Positions 18,695 to 27,386 of a stretch of 64,000 nucleotides of DNA are shown here, in pieces. Source of the stretch: a bacterium. GTDB lineage: Bacteria > Bacillota_I > Bacilli_A > RF39 > UBA660. Where the stretch lies: contig JAHZGA010000001.1 in the NCBI GenBank assembly GCA_019421005.1, positions 75,671 to 139,670 on the forward strand, in the 5' to 3' direction. The position numbers and the translations under genes are program-made. Numbering within the stretch: the first letter of the stretch is position 1; each line of letters opens with the position of its first letter. The notes under the pieces are model-generated. The model saw only the letters and a program-made list of their open reading frames with translations. It was not told the DNA's origin and made no database searches.

Positions 18695-20435
18695 ATTCAA
18701 CTTTAGTATTACCTGAATATTCAGCATTAGGTAAGTTTTTATTAGTAGTCCATTTCCAATCACTATAATTAGTAACTTGTTTTGAATCATTATATCTTTC
18801 TTGAACAAAACTAGCTTGAGTAGAATTTAAATCACTACATTTAGCAGTTGCTAGACTACCTAAAGCGTAATAACTAACAGTAAATCTTAAAGGCATAGTG
18901 GCAGCTGAAATTTTATTATTATAATAATAACTATAAACACCAGAATTATTATAACTAACAGAATAATTAAACTCATATCCGTTACTAATAGTTGAACTTT
19001 TATGTCCACCACTTACACTTACAGAATAAATATAACTATTAGGGGTTGCATAACCACTTTTGAAATACCAATCATTACAAGAACTAGTCGTGCTATAAGG
19101 GTTACTAGGCCAGTAAACTCTGCCATTTTTCTTTTGGGTACAATAAGCAGAATAATCAACATAATCCTTACCACCGATAGCAGATATAGTTAATCCGGAA
19201 ATATTATTACTTTCAAGTTTAATACCTAAACTATTGGTAAGATTACCTTTAACAGAATAATCATAAGGAACTAAAGCATAGTAGTTCGCACTTATATATC
19301 TAGCATCATAAAACTTACACATTTCAGTTGTAACAGTTGTAACATTTTTAGTACGATATTGATAATAAGTTGTTCTATTATTTGGAGTTTTATTAGGTGT
19401 ATCTACTTTAACTTCATTAACTGAAACTTTTATAGTTGTTGATTTACCGCTTCCATCAGTAGCAACAGCCTTAATTGTAGTAGAACCTTTAGCTTTACCA
19501 GTTACAACACCATTATTATCAACAGTTGCAATTTTAGTATCATTTGAACTCCATTTAATTTCTTTATTAGTTGCATCACTAGGAGAAGCAGTGACATCTA
19601 ATTGTTTAGAATCACCTACATTTAAAGAAATATTATCTTCTTTAGGACTTAATGATGTAATATAAATATTTTTAGTAGAAACCTTAACTTTAACTTCAAT
19701 TTTATTTTTACCATCACTAACAACAACAGTTGTTGAACCAGCTTTTTTACCAGTTAAGGAATTATTTTTAATTTCAATAACATCTTTATCTTTGATATCA
19801 TAAGTTAAATTTTCATAGCAAGCTTGATTATCACCAATACCTAAATCAAAATCAATTGTTTTATTCAACTTAACACTATATTCTTTATCAGCATTTTCTT
19901 TATTTAAACGGTTACATACAATAATTTTAGAAGAACTTTTAGCTTTACCAGCTTTGATATCTAAAGTTGTTTCCCCTGCCATAGTAGGAATAATTGTATT
20001 ATAAACTTTCTTACCTTTTGTTGTTGGATATTTAACATATGCTATATTATCATCTTTAACTTTGAATTTATATTTAACATTCTTATTAGGATCTTCAGTA
20101 GGTGTTATAGCAAACTTATAATTTTCATCAACATATAAAACTGGAATTTTATTCATTTTAAATCCTTTTAATCTACCAGCTGTACAAGCACTTATTATAA
20201 GAATAAAAATAACAATTAAAACAATAATAACACCAGCAATTACTATATAGCGTACCCATTTGTTTTTAAAAAATGGTTGATTACTTTCATAATTTGATTC
20301 TTCAACAACAGGATTATTATCATCATTTTTTTCTTCGGTGTTAACTTCTTCTTCAGAATCATCTTCAACAACAATAACATCGTCATTTTCTAAATTTTCA
20401 TTATCAACGGGTTTATTTGTATCTTTTAAAATCAT
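18693..20435 (-). CDS. Single-pass surface protein with a Big2 (bacterial Ig-like) domain
   Basis: An acidic cytoplasmic N-terminus of ~60 residues is followed by one membrane segment (YIVIAGVIIVLIVIFILII) and a long exterior. It contains Ig-like repeats, the clearest a Big2 domain around residues 260-345 (SLNVGDSKQLDV, KWSSNDTKIATVDNNGVV, KGSTTIKA). The C-terminal ~230 residues are Tyr/Ser/Asn rich with scattered Cys and are not recognisable. ATG at 20435 is chosen for its GGGAGGT site; an upstream in-frame TTG is poorer. It could be an adhesin or wall-associated protein; no LPXTG anchor is seen. Confidence 0.75.
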   Translation of the reverse strand: MILKDTNKPVDNENLENDDVIVVEDDSEEEVNTEEKNDDNNPVVEESNYESNQPFFKNKWVRYIVIAGVIIVLIVIFILIISACTAGRLKGFKMNKIPVLYVDENYKFAITPTEDPNKNVKYKFKVKDDNIAYVKYPTTKGKKVYNTIIPTMAGETTLDIKAGKAKSSSKIIVCNRLNKENADKEYSVKLNKTIDFDLGIGDNQACYENLTYDIKDKDVIEIKNNSLTGKKAGSTTVVVSDGKNKIEVKVKVSTKNIYITSLSPKEDNISLNVGDSKQLDVTASPSDATNKEIKWSSNDTKIATVDNNGVVTGKAKGSTTIKAVATDGSGKSTTIKVSVNEVKVDTPNKTPNNRTTYYQYRTKNVTTVTTEMCKFYDARYISANYYALVPYDYSVKGNLTNSLGIKLESNNISGLTISAIGGKDYVDYSAYCTQKKNGRVYWPSNPYSTTSSCNDWYFKSGYATPNSYIYSVSVSGGHKSSTISNGYEFNYSVSYNNSGVYSYYYNNKISAATMPLRFTVSYYALGSLATAKCSDLNSTQASFVQERYNDSKQVTNYSDWKWTTNKNLPNAEYSGNTKVE

Positions 20436-20464
20436 AAAGTAACCTCCCTTCTTCAACTATTAAT

Positions 20465-20493
20465 ATTATAACAGTTTCCTAGCAAAATAACAA
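20465..20493 (-). promoter_or_regulatory. Sigma-A promoter of the Big2 gene
   Basis: On the minus strand TTGTTA (20488-20493), 17-bp spacer, TATAAT (20465-20470). Confidence 0.7.
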
Positions 20494-20520
20494 TTATTAT
20501 ATGGTAAAATTATTTATATA

Positions 20521-20549
20521 TTGTTAAAAATTAAAAAAAATAGTATAAT
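20521..20549 (+). promoter_or_regulatory. Sigma-A promoter of the flippase gene, divergent from the Big2 promoter
   Basis: TTGTTA (20521-20526), 17-bp spacer, TATAAT (20544-20549). The -35 and -10 boxes are identical to those of the back-to-back Big2 promoter, with 27 bp between the two -35 boxes. It rules out a TTG start at 20521 for the flippase. Confidence 0.75.
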
Positions 20550-20571
20550 GATAAGGAAAGAAAGTGATAAA

Positions 20572-22197
20572 TTGAAAACAAATTCGTTTATAGAAGGAGC
20601 TTTTATAGCAACTCTTTGTATTATTATAAGTAAAATTTTAGGAATAATTTATGTTATTCCTTTTTATGCAATTATTGGTGAAAAAGGTGGAGCCTTATAT
20701 GGTTATGCTTATAGTTTATATACTATTTTTCTAGCTATTTCAACTGTTGGATTACCTTTAGCAGTTAGTAAAATTGTTAGTGAGTATAACACATTAGGAT
20801 ATTATCAAGCTAAAAAAAGAGTTTATAATATAGCTGTTAAAATAATTTTATTTATGTCAATTATTTCCTTTTTATTGTTATTTATAGGTGCTCCCTTATT
20901 AGCGCAAGCGATAATGGGGAATGTAACAGGAGGAAATAGTAAAGAAGATATTACTTTAGTTTTACGAGTTTCTTCTTTAGCAATTATTTTTGTAGCCCAC
21001 TTAAGTGTTTTAAGAGGATATTTACAAGGACATAAATTTATATCAGTTTCATCTATAAGTCAAGTTGTTGAACAGTTTGCTAGAGTTATTTTAATTATTT
21101 TTGGTAGTTTTATAGCTTTAAAAATACTTCATTTAGATTTACCAATTGCAGTTTCAGTTGCTGTTTTTGGAGCGACTGCAGGGGCAATTGCTGCAATTAT
21201 TTATTTAAAATTTAAAATGAATAAAGATAAAATGGATGAAAAAAGTTCTAAAGATGAAGTAGAAATAACTAATAAAGATATTGTAAAAAAATTAGTTCAA
21301 TATGCTTTACCTTTAATTGTTATTAGTATTGTAACATCTTCATATGAAATAGTTGATACAATGACAATTGTCAAAACATTAGTTAATCAAGCAAGTTTTA
21401 CAGCTAAAGAAGCTGAATCTGTTATAAGTGTTATTTCAACATGGGGATCAAAATTTAACATGATAGTTACATCAGTTGCAACAGGGATTATTGTAAGTTT
21501 AATTCCTAATATAACTAGTAGTAATGTTAAAAAAGATAATAAAGATGTTGCTAATAAAATCAATCAAACAATTCAAATAATTTTATTAGTCGCACTTCCA
21601 ATGACAGTAGGAATTAGTTTTCTAGCAACACCAATCTGGGGAATTTTTTATGGCTATTCATCAGTTGGTCCAACTGTTATAAAATTTTCAATTTTTACAG
21701 CTTTTACAGCTTGTTTATCAACTTCAATGATAATGACATCACAAGCTTTAAATGAATATAAACTAGTTTTTACAAGTTTAATAAGTGGAATTATTTTAAA
21801 AATATGTTTAAATGTTCCATTAATGATAATGTTTTATAAAATCGAAATATATCCTTATTATGGAGCAATATTATCAACAATAATTGGTTCACTAGTAGTA
21901 ACTATAATTAATTTAATATGGTTAAATAAAACAAGAAAAATAAATTATTATAGTACCTTAAAACAATTTGGTAAAGTTTTAATCTGTTTAACATTCATGC
22001 TTGTAGTTATGTTTATATTAACTATGTTTATTCCATTAGATATAAAAAATAGATTAGTTTCTATGGGAGTAATTATTGTATATACTCTAATGGGAATGAT
22101 ATCATATTTATTCTTGGCACATAAACTTAATTTAATTAAAGAAACATTTGAAAATAATATTTATCAAAAAATTCCTTTTATAAAAAAATATTTATAA
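20572..22197 (+). CDS. MurJ/SpoVB-type lipid flippase (MOP superfamily)
   Basis: This polytopic membrane protein has about 13-14 hydrophobic segments and the N-terminal signature of the polysaccharide-transporter family (EGAFIATLCIIISKILGIIY). It includes an IIGEKGGALYGYAYSLY loop and LPLAVSKIVSEY. SpoVB and MurJ flip lipid-linked peptidoglycan precursors; in spore formers several paralogues exist and SpoVB serves the cortex. With 541 residues it could be either; the neighbourhood does not decide. TTG 20572 is chosen because the promoter -10 ends at 20549 and AAGGAAAG lies upstream. Confidence 0.85.
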   Translation: MKTNSFIEGAFIATLCIIISKILGIIYVIPFYAIIGEKGGALYGYAYSLYTIFLAISTVGLPLAVSKIVSEYNTLGYYQAKKRVYNIAVKIILFMSIISFLLLFIGAPLLAQAIMGNVTGGNSKEDITLVLRVSSLAIIFVAHLSVLRGYLQGHKFISVSSISQVVEQFARVILIIFGSFIALKILHLDLPIAVSVAVFGATAGAIAAIIYLKFKMNKDKMDEKSSKDEVEITNKDIVKKLVQYALPLIVISIVTSSYEIVDTMTIVKTLVNQASFTAKEAESVISVISTWGSKFNMIVTSVATGIIVSLIPNITSSNVKKDNKDVANKINQTIQIILLVALPMTVGISFLATPIWGIFYGYSSVGPTVIKFSIFTAFTACLSTSMIMTSQALNEYKLVFTSLISGIILKICLNVPLMIMFYKIEIYPYYGAILSTIIGSLVVTIINLIWLNKTRKINYYSTLKQFGKVLICLTFMLVVMFILTMFIPLDIKNRLVSMGVIIVYTLMGMISYLFLAHKLNLIKETFENNIYQKIPFIKKYL

Positions 22198-22200
22198 TAA

Positions 22201-22238
22201 AAAAGCTTCCAATTAATATTATTTAATAGGAGGCTTTT
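22201..22238 (+). promoter_or_regulatory. Terminator-like hairpin burying the mntP ribosome site
   Basis: AAAAGCTTCC (22201-22210) pairs over ten positions (one G-U) with GGAGGCTTTT (22229-22238). The latter contains the whole Shine-Dalgarno GGAGG, five bases before the ATG at 22239. It can end flippase transcription and block mntP translation in read-through RNA. Confidence 0.65.
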
Positions 22239-22769
22239 ATGGTTATATTGGTTACAATTTTAATTGCTATTAGTTTAAGTATGGATGCTTTTTCCCTTGC
22301 TATTGCATATGGAACACTTAATTTAAATAAAAAAGATATTAATGTTTTATCACTTATAGTGGGAATATATCATTTTATCATGCCACTTATTGGAATGTTT
22401 ATTGGTAATTTCTTAATAAAATATATGCCAATAAATATTGATCAATTAACTTTTTTAGTTTTATTTATAATTGGAATACAGATGATTTTAGAAAGTTTTA
22501 AAAATAGTGAAAATGTTAAAAAAATGAATTTAATTGAAATGATAATTTTTGGTCTAGCTGTAAGTTTGGATAGTTTTTCAGTAGGAATAGGCTTAAAAAG
22601 TATTAACTATAATTATATTTTATCCGCACTTATATTTTCATTTACTTCTTTTATTTTCACATATCTAGGATTATTATTTGGTAAAAAAATAAACGAGTTA
22701 ATTGGGAAAATATCAACATTATTTGGAGGAATAACATTAATAATTATAGGAATTTGCTTTCTATTTTAA
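22239..22769 (+). CDS. mntP: MntP-family manganese exporter (YtaF-like alternative)
   Basis: A 176-aa protein of six membrane helices in two homologous halves. Each half has the conserved helix Asp motif: ISLSMDAFSLAIAYG and AVSLDSFSVGIGL. The segment GIYHFIMPLIGMFIGN matches MntP, which exports Mn2+ through the inner membrane. The related sporulation protein YtaF shares the fold and cannot be fully excluded. No yybP-ykoY Mn riboswitch is visible upstream; instead its ribosome site lies in a hairpin. Confidence 0.8.
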   Translation: MVILVTILIAISLSMDAFSLAIAYGTLNLNKKDINVLSLIVGIYHFIMPLIGMFIGNFLIKYMPINIDQLTFLVLFIIGIQMILESFKNSENVKKMNLIEMIIFGLAVSLDSFSVGIGLKSINYNYILSALIFSFTSFIFTYLGLLFGKKINELIGKISTLFGGITLIIIGICFLF

Positions 22770-22770
22770 C

Positions 22771-22791
22771 AACAAAACTTGTTTTTTTTTT
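22771..22791 (+). terminator. Short terminator after mntP
   Basis: AACAA/TTGTT stem with an AAC loop followed by a T run; the 3' arm doubles as the -35 of the next promoter. Confidence 0.5.
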
Positions 22792-22807
22792 CTAAAAATA
22801 TTATAAT
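22779..22807 (+). promoter_or_regulatory. Sigma-A promoter of the 22825-fba operon
   Basis: TTGTTT (22779-22784), 17-bp spacer, TATAAT (22802-22807); the start codon is 18 bases further on behind TTGGGAGAT. Confidence 0.6.
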
Positions 22808-22824
22808 TATATTGGGAGATAGAA

Positions 22825-23241
22825 ATGGTTAAAGATAATTTATATATAACTTGGTTTTTTATGTTAATTGTAGGTTTATTAGTATCAAATTTATTTTTTC
22901 ATATGTATAAAAATAATAAAGAAATTTTAAAATCAGCTGATAAAATTAATTCAACAATTATTGAAAAGAAAGTATCAAATAAAAAAGTTATTCCTATATA
23001 TATTTATGATGTTAAATTTGAGGTTTCTAAACAGAGTTATCATGGACAAATTAAAAGTATTTTTAAATATGATGATATTTTACCAGTTTTTTATGATAAA
23101 AAAAATCCAAGTTGGATTATGGAATTTAAAGGTAATAGTAGACATTTATATATATTTTTAATTTCATTGCTTTTTCCATTATATCCTTTATTTCATATAA
23201 TTATAAATATATTTAGAAAGAGGGAAGAAAATGTTAGTTAA
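22825..23241 (+). CDS. Two-TM membrane protein, DUF3592-like
   Basis: One membrane segment lies at each end (residues ~8-28 and ~108-128), with a ~70-residue soluble beta-rich stretch between them. That stretch contains YDVKFEVSKQSYHGQIKS and DILPVFYDKKNPS, the layout of DUF3592 proteins, whose function is unknown. It overlaps fba by 11 bases and so is co-transcribed with it. Confidence 0.7.
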   Translation: MVKDNLYITWFFMLIVGLLVSNLFFHMYKNNKEILKSADKINSTIIEKKVSNKKVIPIYIYDVKFEVSKQSYHGQIKSIFKYDDILPVFYDKKNPSWIMEFKGNSRHLYIFLISLLFPLYPLFHIIINIFRKREENVS

Positions 23242-24076
23242 TATGGAAGAAATGTTAAATAAAGCTAAAGAAGGATATTATGCAGTTCCCCATTTTAATA
23301 TTAATAATTTAGAATGGATTAGGTTTATTTTAGAAGAGTGTGAAGAAAATAAAAGTCCTGTTATATTAGGTGTAAGTGAAGGTGCAGCAAAATATATGGG
23401 CGGGTATAAAACCGTTTATGCTATGGTTAAAAATTTAATGGATTATTTAAATATAACAATCCCAGTTGCTTTGCATCTTGATCATGGAAGAACTGTTTTA
23501 GCCTGTAAAAATGCGATTGAAGCAGGTTTTACGTCAGTTATGATAGATGGTTCTAGATATGATTTAAAAACTAATATTGATATGGTTAATGAAGTTACAT
23601 CTTTTATAACTAATCAGTCTGTTGAAGCCGAAGTAGGACATATTGGTGGTGAGGAAGATGGTGTTTCTGACGAACTAGCATATGCATCAGTTTCTGATTG
23701 TGTTGATTTAGTTAAAAGCACGAATATTACTTGTCTAGCTCCAGCATTAGGAAGTGTACATGGTATTTATAAAGGTGAACCTAAATTTGATTTTGAAAGA
23801 ATGGAAGAAATTAAACAAAAAACTAATTTACCTTTAGTGTTACATGGTGGTTCAGGAATACCTGATGATATGATAAAAGAGGCAATTAAACGTGGTATTT
23901 CTAAAATAAATGTTAATACAGAATTTCAAATAGCTTGGTCAAAAGGCGTTAGGGAATTTTTGAATAATAATGAACAAGTTTATGATCCACGAAAAATAAT
24001 TACAGGTGGCGAGTGTGCCATGAAAGAAGAAATAAAGAAAAAAATTGTTTTATTTGGTAGTCAAAATAAAGCTTAA
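23231..24076 (+). CDS. fba: Class II fructose-1,6-bisphosphate aldolase
   Basis: This glycolytic/gluconeogenic, zinc-dependent aldolase splits fructose-1,6-bisphosphate into DHAP and GAP. Visible zinc and catalytic residues: ALHLDHG (Asp/His), AEVGHIGGEEDG, APALGSVHG, LHGGSG and the phosphate-binding INVNTEFQ. At 281 aa it is normal for the FbaA/YdjI type. The order fba-murA-rpmE is conserved with Bacillus fbaA-murAB-rho-rpmE, though tal, glpX and rho are absent here. Confidence 0.95.
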   Translation: MLVNMEEMLNKAKEGYYAVPHFNINNLEWIRFILEECEENKSPVILGVSEGAAKYMGGYKTVYAMVKNLMDYLNITIPVALHLDHGRTVLACKNAIEAGFTSVMIDGSRYDLKTNIDMVNEVTSFITNQSVEAEVGHIGGEEDGVSDELAYASVSDCVDLVKSTNITCLAPALGSVHGIYKGEPKFDFERMEEIKQKTNLPLVLHGGSGIPDDMIKEAIKRGISKINVNTEFQIAWSKGVREFLNNNEQVYDPRKIITGGECAMKEEIKKKIVLFGSQNKA

Positions 24077-24117
24077 CATAATTGGTTAAATGTAATATAT
24101 TATAGTGGAGGTAAGTT

Positions 24118-25374
24118 ATGAAGCAAATGAAAATTGTCGGTGGGAATGATTTAACAGGTACAGTAAAAATAAGTGGGGCCAAGAATAGTGCGGTTGCCCT
24201 TATTCCAGCTGCCCTATTAAGTAGTGGAAGTGTTAAAATAAAAAACATTCCTAATATTTCAGACATTGATGCTTTAATAGATATATTAAATTACTTAAAT
24301 ATTGAGGTTGAGGTAGCTGATGAAACTTTAATTATCAATAGTTCTAAATTAATCAATAAAGAAATACCTTTAGAATTGTCTAATAAATTACGAGCATCAT
24401 ATTATTTTATGGGTGCCTTACTAGGAAGATGTAAAAAAGTTTCAATATATTTTCCTGGTGGATGTCCAATTGGTAAAAGACCTATTAATTTACATTTAAA
24501 GGGTTTTGAAGCCTTGGGCGCGAGAGTAATAGAAAAGGATAATCTTTATATTATTGAAGCTAATGAATTAAAAGGAAATAAAATTCATTTAGATGTTGCA
24601 AGTGTAGGAGCGACTATCAATATTATGTTAGCAGCTGTTTATGCGAAAGGAAAAACGGTTATTGAGAATGCAGCTAAAGAACCAGAAATTGTTAATGTTG
24701 CTGCTTTATTAAACAGTATGGGGGCTAAAGTAAGTGGTGCGGGTAGTGATACAATAACTATTATTGGTGTTGAAAATTTAACTGATGGACTAGTTAAGGT
24801 TATACCAGATAGAATTGAAGCAGGAACATATATAATTTTAGGCTCCCTATTAGGTAATAAGTTGAAGGTAGAAAATATTATTATAAAACATTTGGAAGCA
24901 TTAATTTTAAAATTAAAAGAAATGGAAATTCCTATGGATATTAAAGATGATTATATAGTTATTTCTAAAAATGATAATGCGAAAAGTATTGATATAAAGA
25001 CTTCTCCTTATCCTGGATTTCCTACAGATTTACAACAGCCATTGACAACTTTGTTAACTAGTTGTAATGGAATTTCAACTTTAGAAGAAACCATTTATGA
25101 AAATCGTTTTCAAAATATTAAATATTTAAATGAAATGGGGGCTTCTATTAAAGTTGATGGTAATAAGTTATTCATTAATGCTCCAACTGATTTAAATGGT
25201 AAAACAGTTAAAGCTACAGATTTAAGAGCAGGAGCATGTTTAATTTTAGCCGGTTTGAAAGCTAGAGGTATAACTATTATTGAAGATATAGAACATGTTT
25301 TAAGAGGATATGAAAAAATTGATGAAAAACTAATTGATATTGGTGCTAAAATAGAAATAAGTGATTATAATTAA
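24118..25374 (+). CDS. murA: UDP-N-acetylglucosamine 1-carboxyvinyltransferase MurA
   Basis: First committed step of peptidoglycan synthesis: enolpyruvyl transfer from PEP to UDP-GlcNAc. The N-terminal KISGAKNSAVALIPA carries the conserved Lys-Asn pair. The active-site loop reads FPGGCPIGKRPINLHLKG and retains the Cys that fosfomycin alkylates. RIEAGTYI and the C-terminal RAGACLILAGL are further signatures. At 418 aa it is normal. It probably corresponds to MurAB (MurZ) by synteny with fba and rpmE. Confidence 0.95.
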   Translation: MKQMKIVGGNDLTGTVKISGAKNSAVALIPAALLSSGSVKIKNIPNISDIDALIDILNYLNIEVEVADETLIINSSKLINKEIPLELSNKLRASYYFMGALLGRCKKVSIYFPGGCPIGKRPINLHLKGFEALGARVIEKDNLYIIEANELKGNKIHLDVASVGATINIMLAAVYAKGKTVIENAAKEPEIVNVAALLNSMGAKVSGAGSDTITIIGVENLTDGLVKVIPDRIEAGTYIILGSLLGNKLKVENIIIKHLEALILKLKEMEIPMDIKDDYIVISKNDNAKSIDIKTSPYPGFPTDLQQPLTTLLTSCNGISTLEETIYENRFQNIKYLNEMGASIKVDGNKLFINAPTDLNGKTVKATDLRAGACLILAGLKARGITIIEDIEHVLRGYEKIDEKLIDIGAKIEISDYN

Positions 25375-25398
25375 ATAGAGTATAAACTCTATTTTTTT
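25373..25398 (+). terminator. Intrinsic terminator after murA
   Basis: AAATAGAG/CTCTATTT stem with a TATAAA loop and a T7 tail; the murA stop codon abuts the stem. Confidence 0.75.
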
Positions 25399-25413
25399 AA
25401 AGGGGACTTATAA

Positions 25414-26094
25414 ATGAAAATAAAATATTTATTAATTTTTGGTTTAATTTCTTTAATAGTTTTTTTGATTTATTTAGGTACAATTGATAAAAAAATATAT
25501 TATTTATCTTTAGATTCAACAGATGGTTATAATAATTTAATTGCTAATAAATTACAGAAAAATAATATATTAGAAAGTTATATTAATGAATATGTAGATA
25601 ATAGTTATAGAATAACAGATTTAATTAAAGATATAGAAGATAATAAAAAAATTACCATTAATGGTAAAACTAAAACTTTAAAAAATGCTTTAGTAAAAGC
25701 TGATATAATTACTATTTCAATAGGTTCAACTGATTTATTTAATCAAATAAATTATACAGATGATTATGATGAAATTTATGATTATATTGATGAGATGCTT
25801 TCTGATTTAGAAAAAATGATAAAATTAGTTAAACAATATTGTAAAGAAGATATATTCTTAATAGGATATTATAATCCTTATGAAGTAAATAAAATTGATG
25901 AACTTTTTAATTATTTGAATAAAAAAATTATTGATTTATGTAAAGAAAATAAGATAAATTATATAGATATTAGTAAAATAATTGATGAAAAAAAATATAT
26001 GGATGATAAATTAATTATTAATAAAGATGGTAATGAAGCAATTTATAATGAGATTTTTGATAAAATTTTAAAAAAAGTCATCAAAAACACATAA
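25414..26094 (+). CDS. SGNH/GDSL-hydrolase-like membrane-anchored protein
   Basis: An N-terminal anchor (YLLIFGLISLIVFLIYLG) precedes a flavodoxin-like SGNH layout. YYLSLDSTDGY stands where block I (GDS) is expected, SIGSTDLF where block III (GxND) sits, and the C-terminal block is NKDGNEAIYNEI. The nucleophile-region Ser is shifted and block III reads STD, so activity is uncertain; relatives act as esterases or acyltransferases on lipids or cell-wall polymers. It lies between murA and rpmE with its own AAAGGGG site. Confidence 0.6.
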   Translation: MKIKYLLIFGLISLIVFLIYLGTIDKKIYYLSLDSTDGYNNLIANKLQKNNILESYINEYVDNSYRITDLIKDIEDNKKITINGKTKTLKNALVKADIITISIGSTDLFNQINYTDDYDEIYDYIDEMLSDLEKMIKLVKQYCKEDIFLIGYYNPYEVNKIDELFNYLNKKIIDLCKENKINYIDISKIIDEKKYMDDKLIINKDGNEAIYNEIFDKILKKVIKNT

Positions 26095-26099
26095 AAACC

Positions 26100-26128
26100 T
26101 TGATTAAATCCTTTAAACTTGATATACT
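26100..26128 (+). promoter_or_regulatory. Sigma-A promoter of rpmE
   Basis: TTGATT (26100-26105), 17-bp spacer, TATACT (26123-26128). Confidence 0.75.
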
Positions 26129-26148
26129 AGAGTAGATTTCAAATTACT

Positions 26149-26162
26149 ATGACTTTAGTCAT
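26149..26162 (+). promoter_or_regulatory. Leader hairpin upstream of rpmE
   Basis: ATGAC/GTCAT stem in the ~45-nt leader, just upstream of the GGAAGGAGAG ribosome site. L31 leaders elsewhere are autoregulated; a role here is inferred. Confidence 0.35.
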
Positions 26163-26180
26163 GGCGGAAGGAGAGATAAA

Positions 26181-26387
26181 GTGAAAAGACATCCAAAATA
26201 TATGGAAACTAAAGTAACTTGTGCTTGCGGAAATACATTTACAGTTCTATCAACTAAACCAGAACTACATTTAGAAGTATGTGATAAATGTCATCCATTT
26301 TATACAGGAACTCAAGGTGCTGTATCAAAAGCTGGTCAAGTTGAAAAGTTTAATAAAAAATATGGCTTTGATAAAAAAGCTGCTTAA
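26181..26387 (+). CDS. rpmE: 50S ribosomal protein L31, zinc-containing type
   Basis: This 68-aa protein has the C+ zinc-ribbon cysteines CAC and [10 protein letters not shown] typical of L31 type A (RpmE). It uses GTG at 26181 behind AAGGAGAG. The zinc-dependent form can be replaced by a Cys-less paralogue under zinc limitation in other bacteria. Confidence 0.95.
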   Translation: MKRHPKYMETKVTCACGNTFTVLSTKPELHLEVCDKCHPFYTGTQGAVSKAGQVEKFNKKYGFDKKAA

Positions 26388-26390
26388 TAA

Positions 26391-26414
26391 AAAACATTTC
26401 TTATGGAATGTTTT
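26391..26414. terminator. Bidirectional terminator between rpmE and the XRE gene
   Basis: Ten-pair stem AAAACATTTC/GGAATGTTTT with a TTAT loop, flanked by T8 on the plus side and a run of A (T on the minus strand). Confidence 0.7.
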
Positions 26415-26613
26415 TTTTATTGGTTCTATTAACAATATAATCAATAGATACATTGTAATAGTCTGCTAATTTAATTAATAAGTCAATAGGGATATCTCTA
26501 ATTCCTTTTTCGTATAAACTATATTGCTGTTGAGTTGTTTTTAAATAAAAGGCAATTTCTTTTTGTTTTAAATCATTATCTCCTCTTAAATTTCTAATTC
26601 TTTTATATTCCAT
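26401..26613 (-). CDS. Small XRE-family transcriptional regulator
   Basis: A 70-aa single HTH_XRE domain: IRNLRGDNDLKQKEIAFYL, then TTQQQYSLYEKG and LIKLADYYNVSIDYIV. ATG at 26613 follows GAGAGTG; a 10-residue longer start is possible but lacks a ribosome site. A perfect 28-bp palindrome lies just upstream, between this gene and the divergent 26710 gene, and is a likely operator. Confidence 0.8.
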   Translation of the reverse strand: MEYKRIRNLRGDNDLKQKEIAFYLKTTQQQYSLYEKGIRDIPIDLLIKLADYYNVSIDYIVNRTNKKNIP

Positions 26614-26635
26614 GATATCACTCTCTACAAATAGT

Positions 26636-26663
26636 TTAAGCACATTTAATTAAATGTGCTTAA
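26636..26663. promoter_or_regulatory. Perfect 28-bp palindrome, probable XRE operator
   Basis: Each 14-base half (TTAAGCACATTTAA) is the exact reverse complement of the other. It sits 22 bp upstream of the XRE start and overlaps a candidate -35 (TTAACA) of the divergent gene. Confidence 0.7.
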
Positions 26664-26709
26664 CATACATTCATTTATATGTAATAATATAACCGGAGGA
26701 GGTAAAATT

Positions 26710-27357
26710 ATGAAGAGTTTTGAAGAAATTAAGAAAAGTGTATTGAATGACCTAAAAAAGCGTATTGAATTTTTAAGAGATTATGACCAAAAATATCCAC
26801 AATATAGTGAAAGTACAAAACATTCAGTTAATTCGGTCTTGAGAAGCATAGACAATATTGACGATTATACAAAGCAAACTATTGCTAGGAATGCCCGCTT
26901 ATTGACAAAATATGGATATCATTCAACAAATCCAAACACAGATGATAGTGCATTGTTTTATAATTGTGGTATTAGTGCATTAGGTTTAAATGAAAATGAT
27001 GAAGTGTATAAGGATTTAACTGTAGATTATGGAATTAATTCTAGTAATTTTAAAGAAAGAGAAGCTAATAGTAAAAAAGATGATGAACGTATTAAGAAAA
27101 AGGAAAATGGCGAAATTTCTGCTGATCAATTAAAAATGCTATATTTTCAAGATTGCTTAAAATGCAACGATAAAGAAGAAAAATTGACATTAATGAATAA
27201 TGCACTTGGATTTGATCTAGATGGTGCAGGTGCTTTTGGTTATACATCTCCAAATGATATAAAAACGCACTTTGATAGACAAAGAGAAGAGTATACTGCT
27301 ATAATTTCAGTGAACGAAGCTAAAATAGAACAATCAAATACAATGAGAGCATTATAA
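26710..27357 (+). CDS. Hypothetical 215-aa cytosolic protein
   Basis: I do not recognise this protein. It has no signal or membrane segment and is highly charged and mostly helical. The N-terminal half contains DLKKRIEFLRDYDQKYPQYS. A later Asp/Glu/Asn-rich stretch (FYNCGISALGLNENDEVYKD) is followed by a Gly-rich loop (DLDGAGAFGYTSPNDIKTHF). ATG 26710 has a strong GGAGGAGGT. It is divergent from the XRE regulator across the palindrome, so the two probably form one control unit. It could be an accessory stress or defence gene, but nothing shows which. Confidence 0.6.
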   Translation: MKSFEEIKKSVLNDLKKRIEFLRDYDQKYPQYSESTKHSVNSVLRSIDNIDDYTKQTIARNARLLTKYGYHSTNPNTDDSALFYNCGISALGLNENDEVYKDLTVDYGINSSNFKEREANSKKDDERIKKKENGEISADQLKMLYFQDCLKCNDKEEKLTLMNNALGFDLDGAGAFGYTSPNDIKTHFDRQREEYTAIISVNEAKIEQSNTMRAL

Positions 27358-27386
27358 AAAAATAACTTTATTTAGTTATTTTTTTC
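27356..27386. terminator. Bidirectional terminator between the hypothetical gene and the femX pair
   Basis: AAATAACT/AGTTATTT stem with T7 on the plus side; the minus-strand side also ends in T. Confidence 0.65.
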
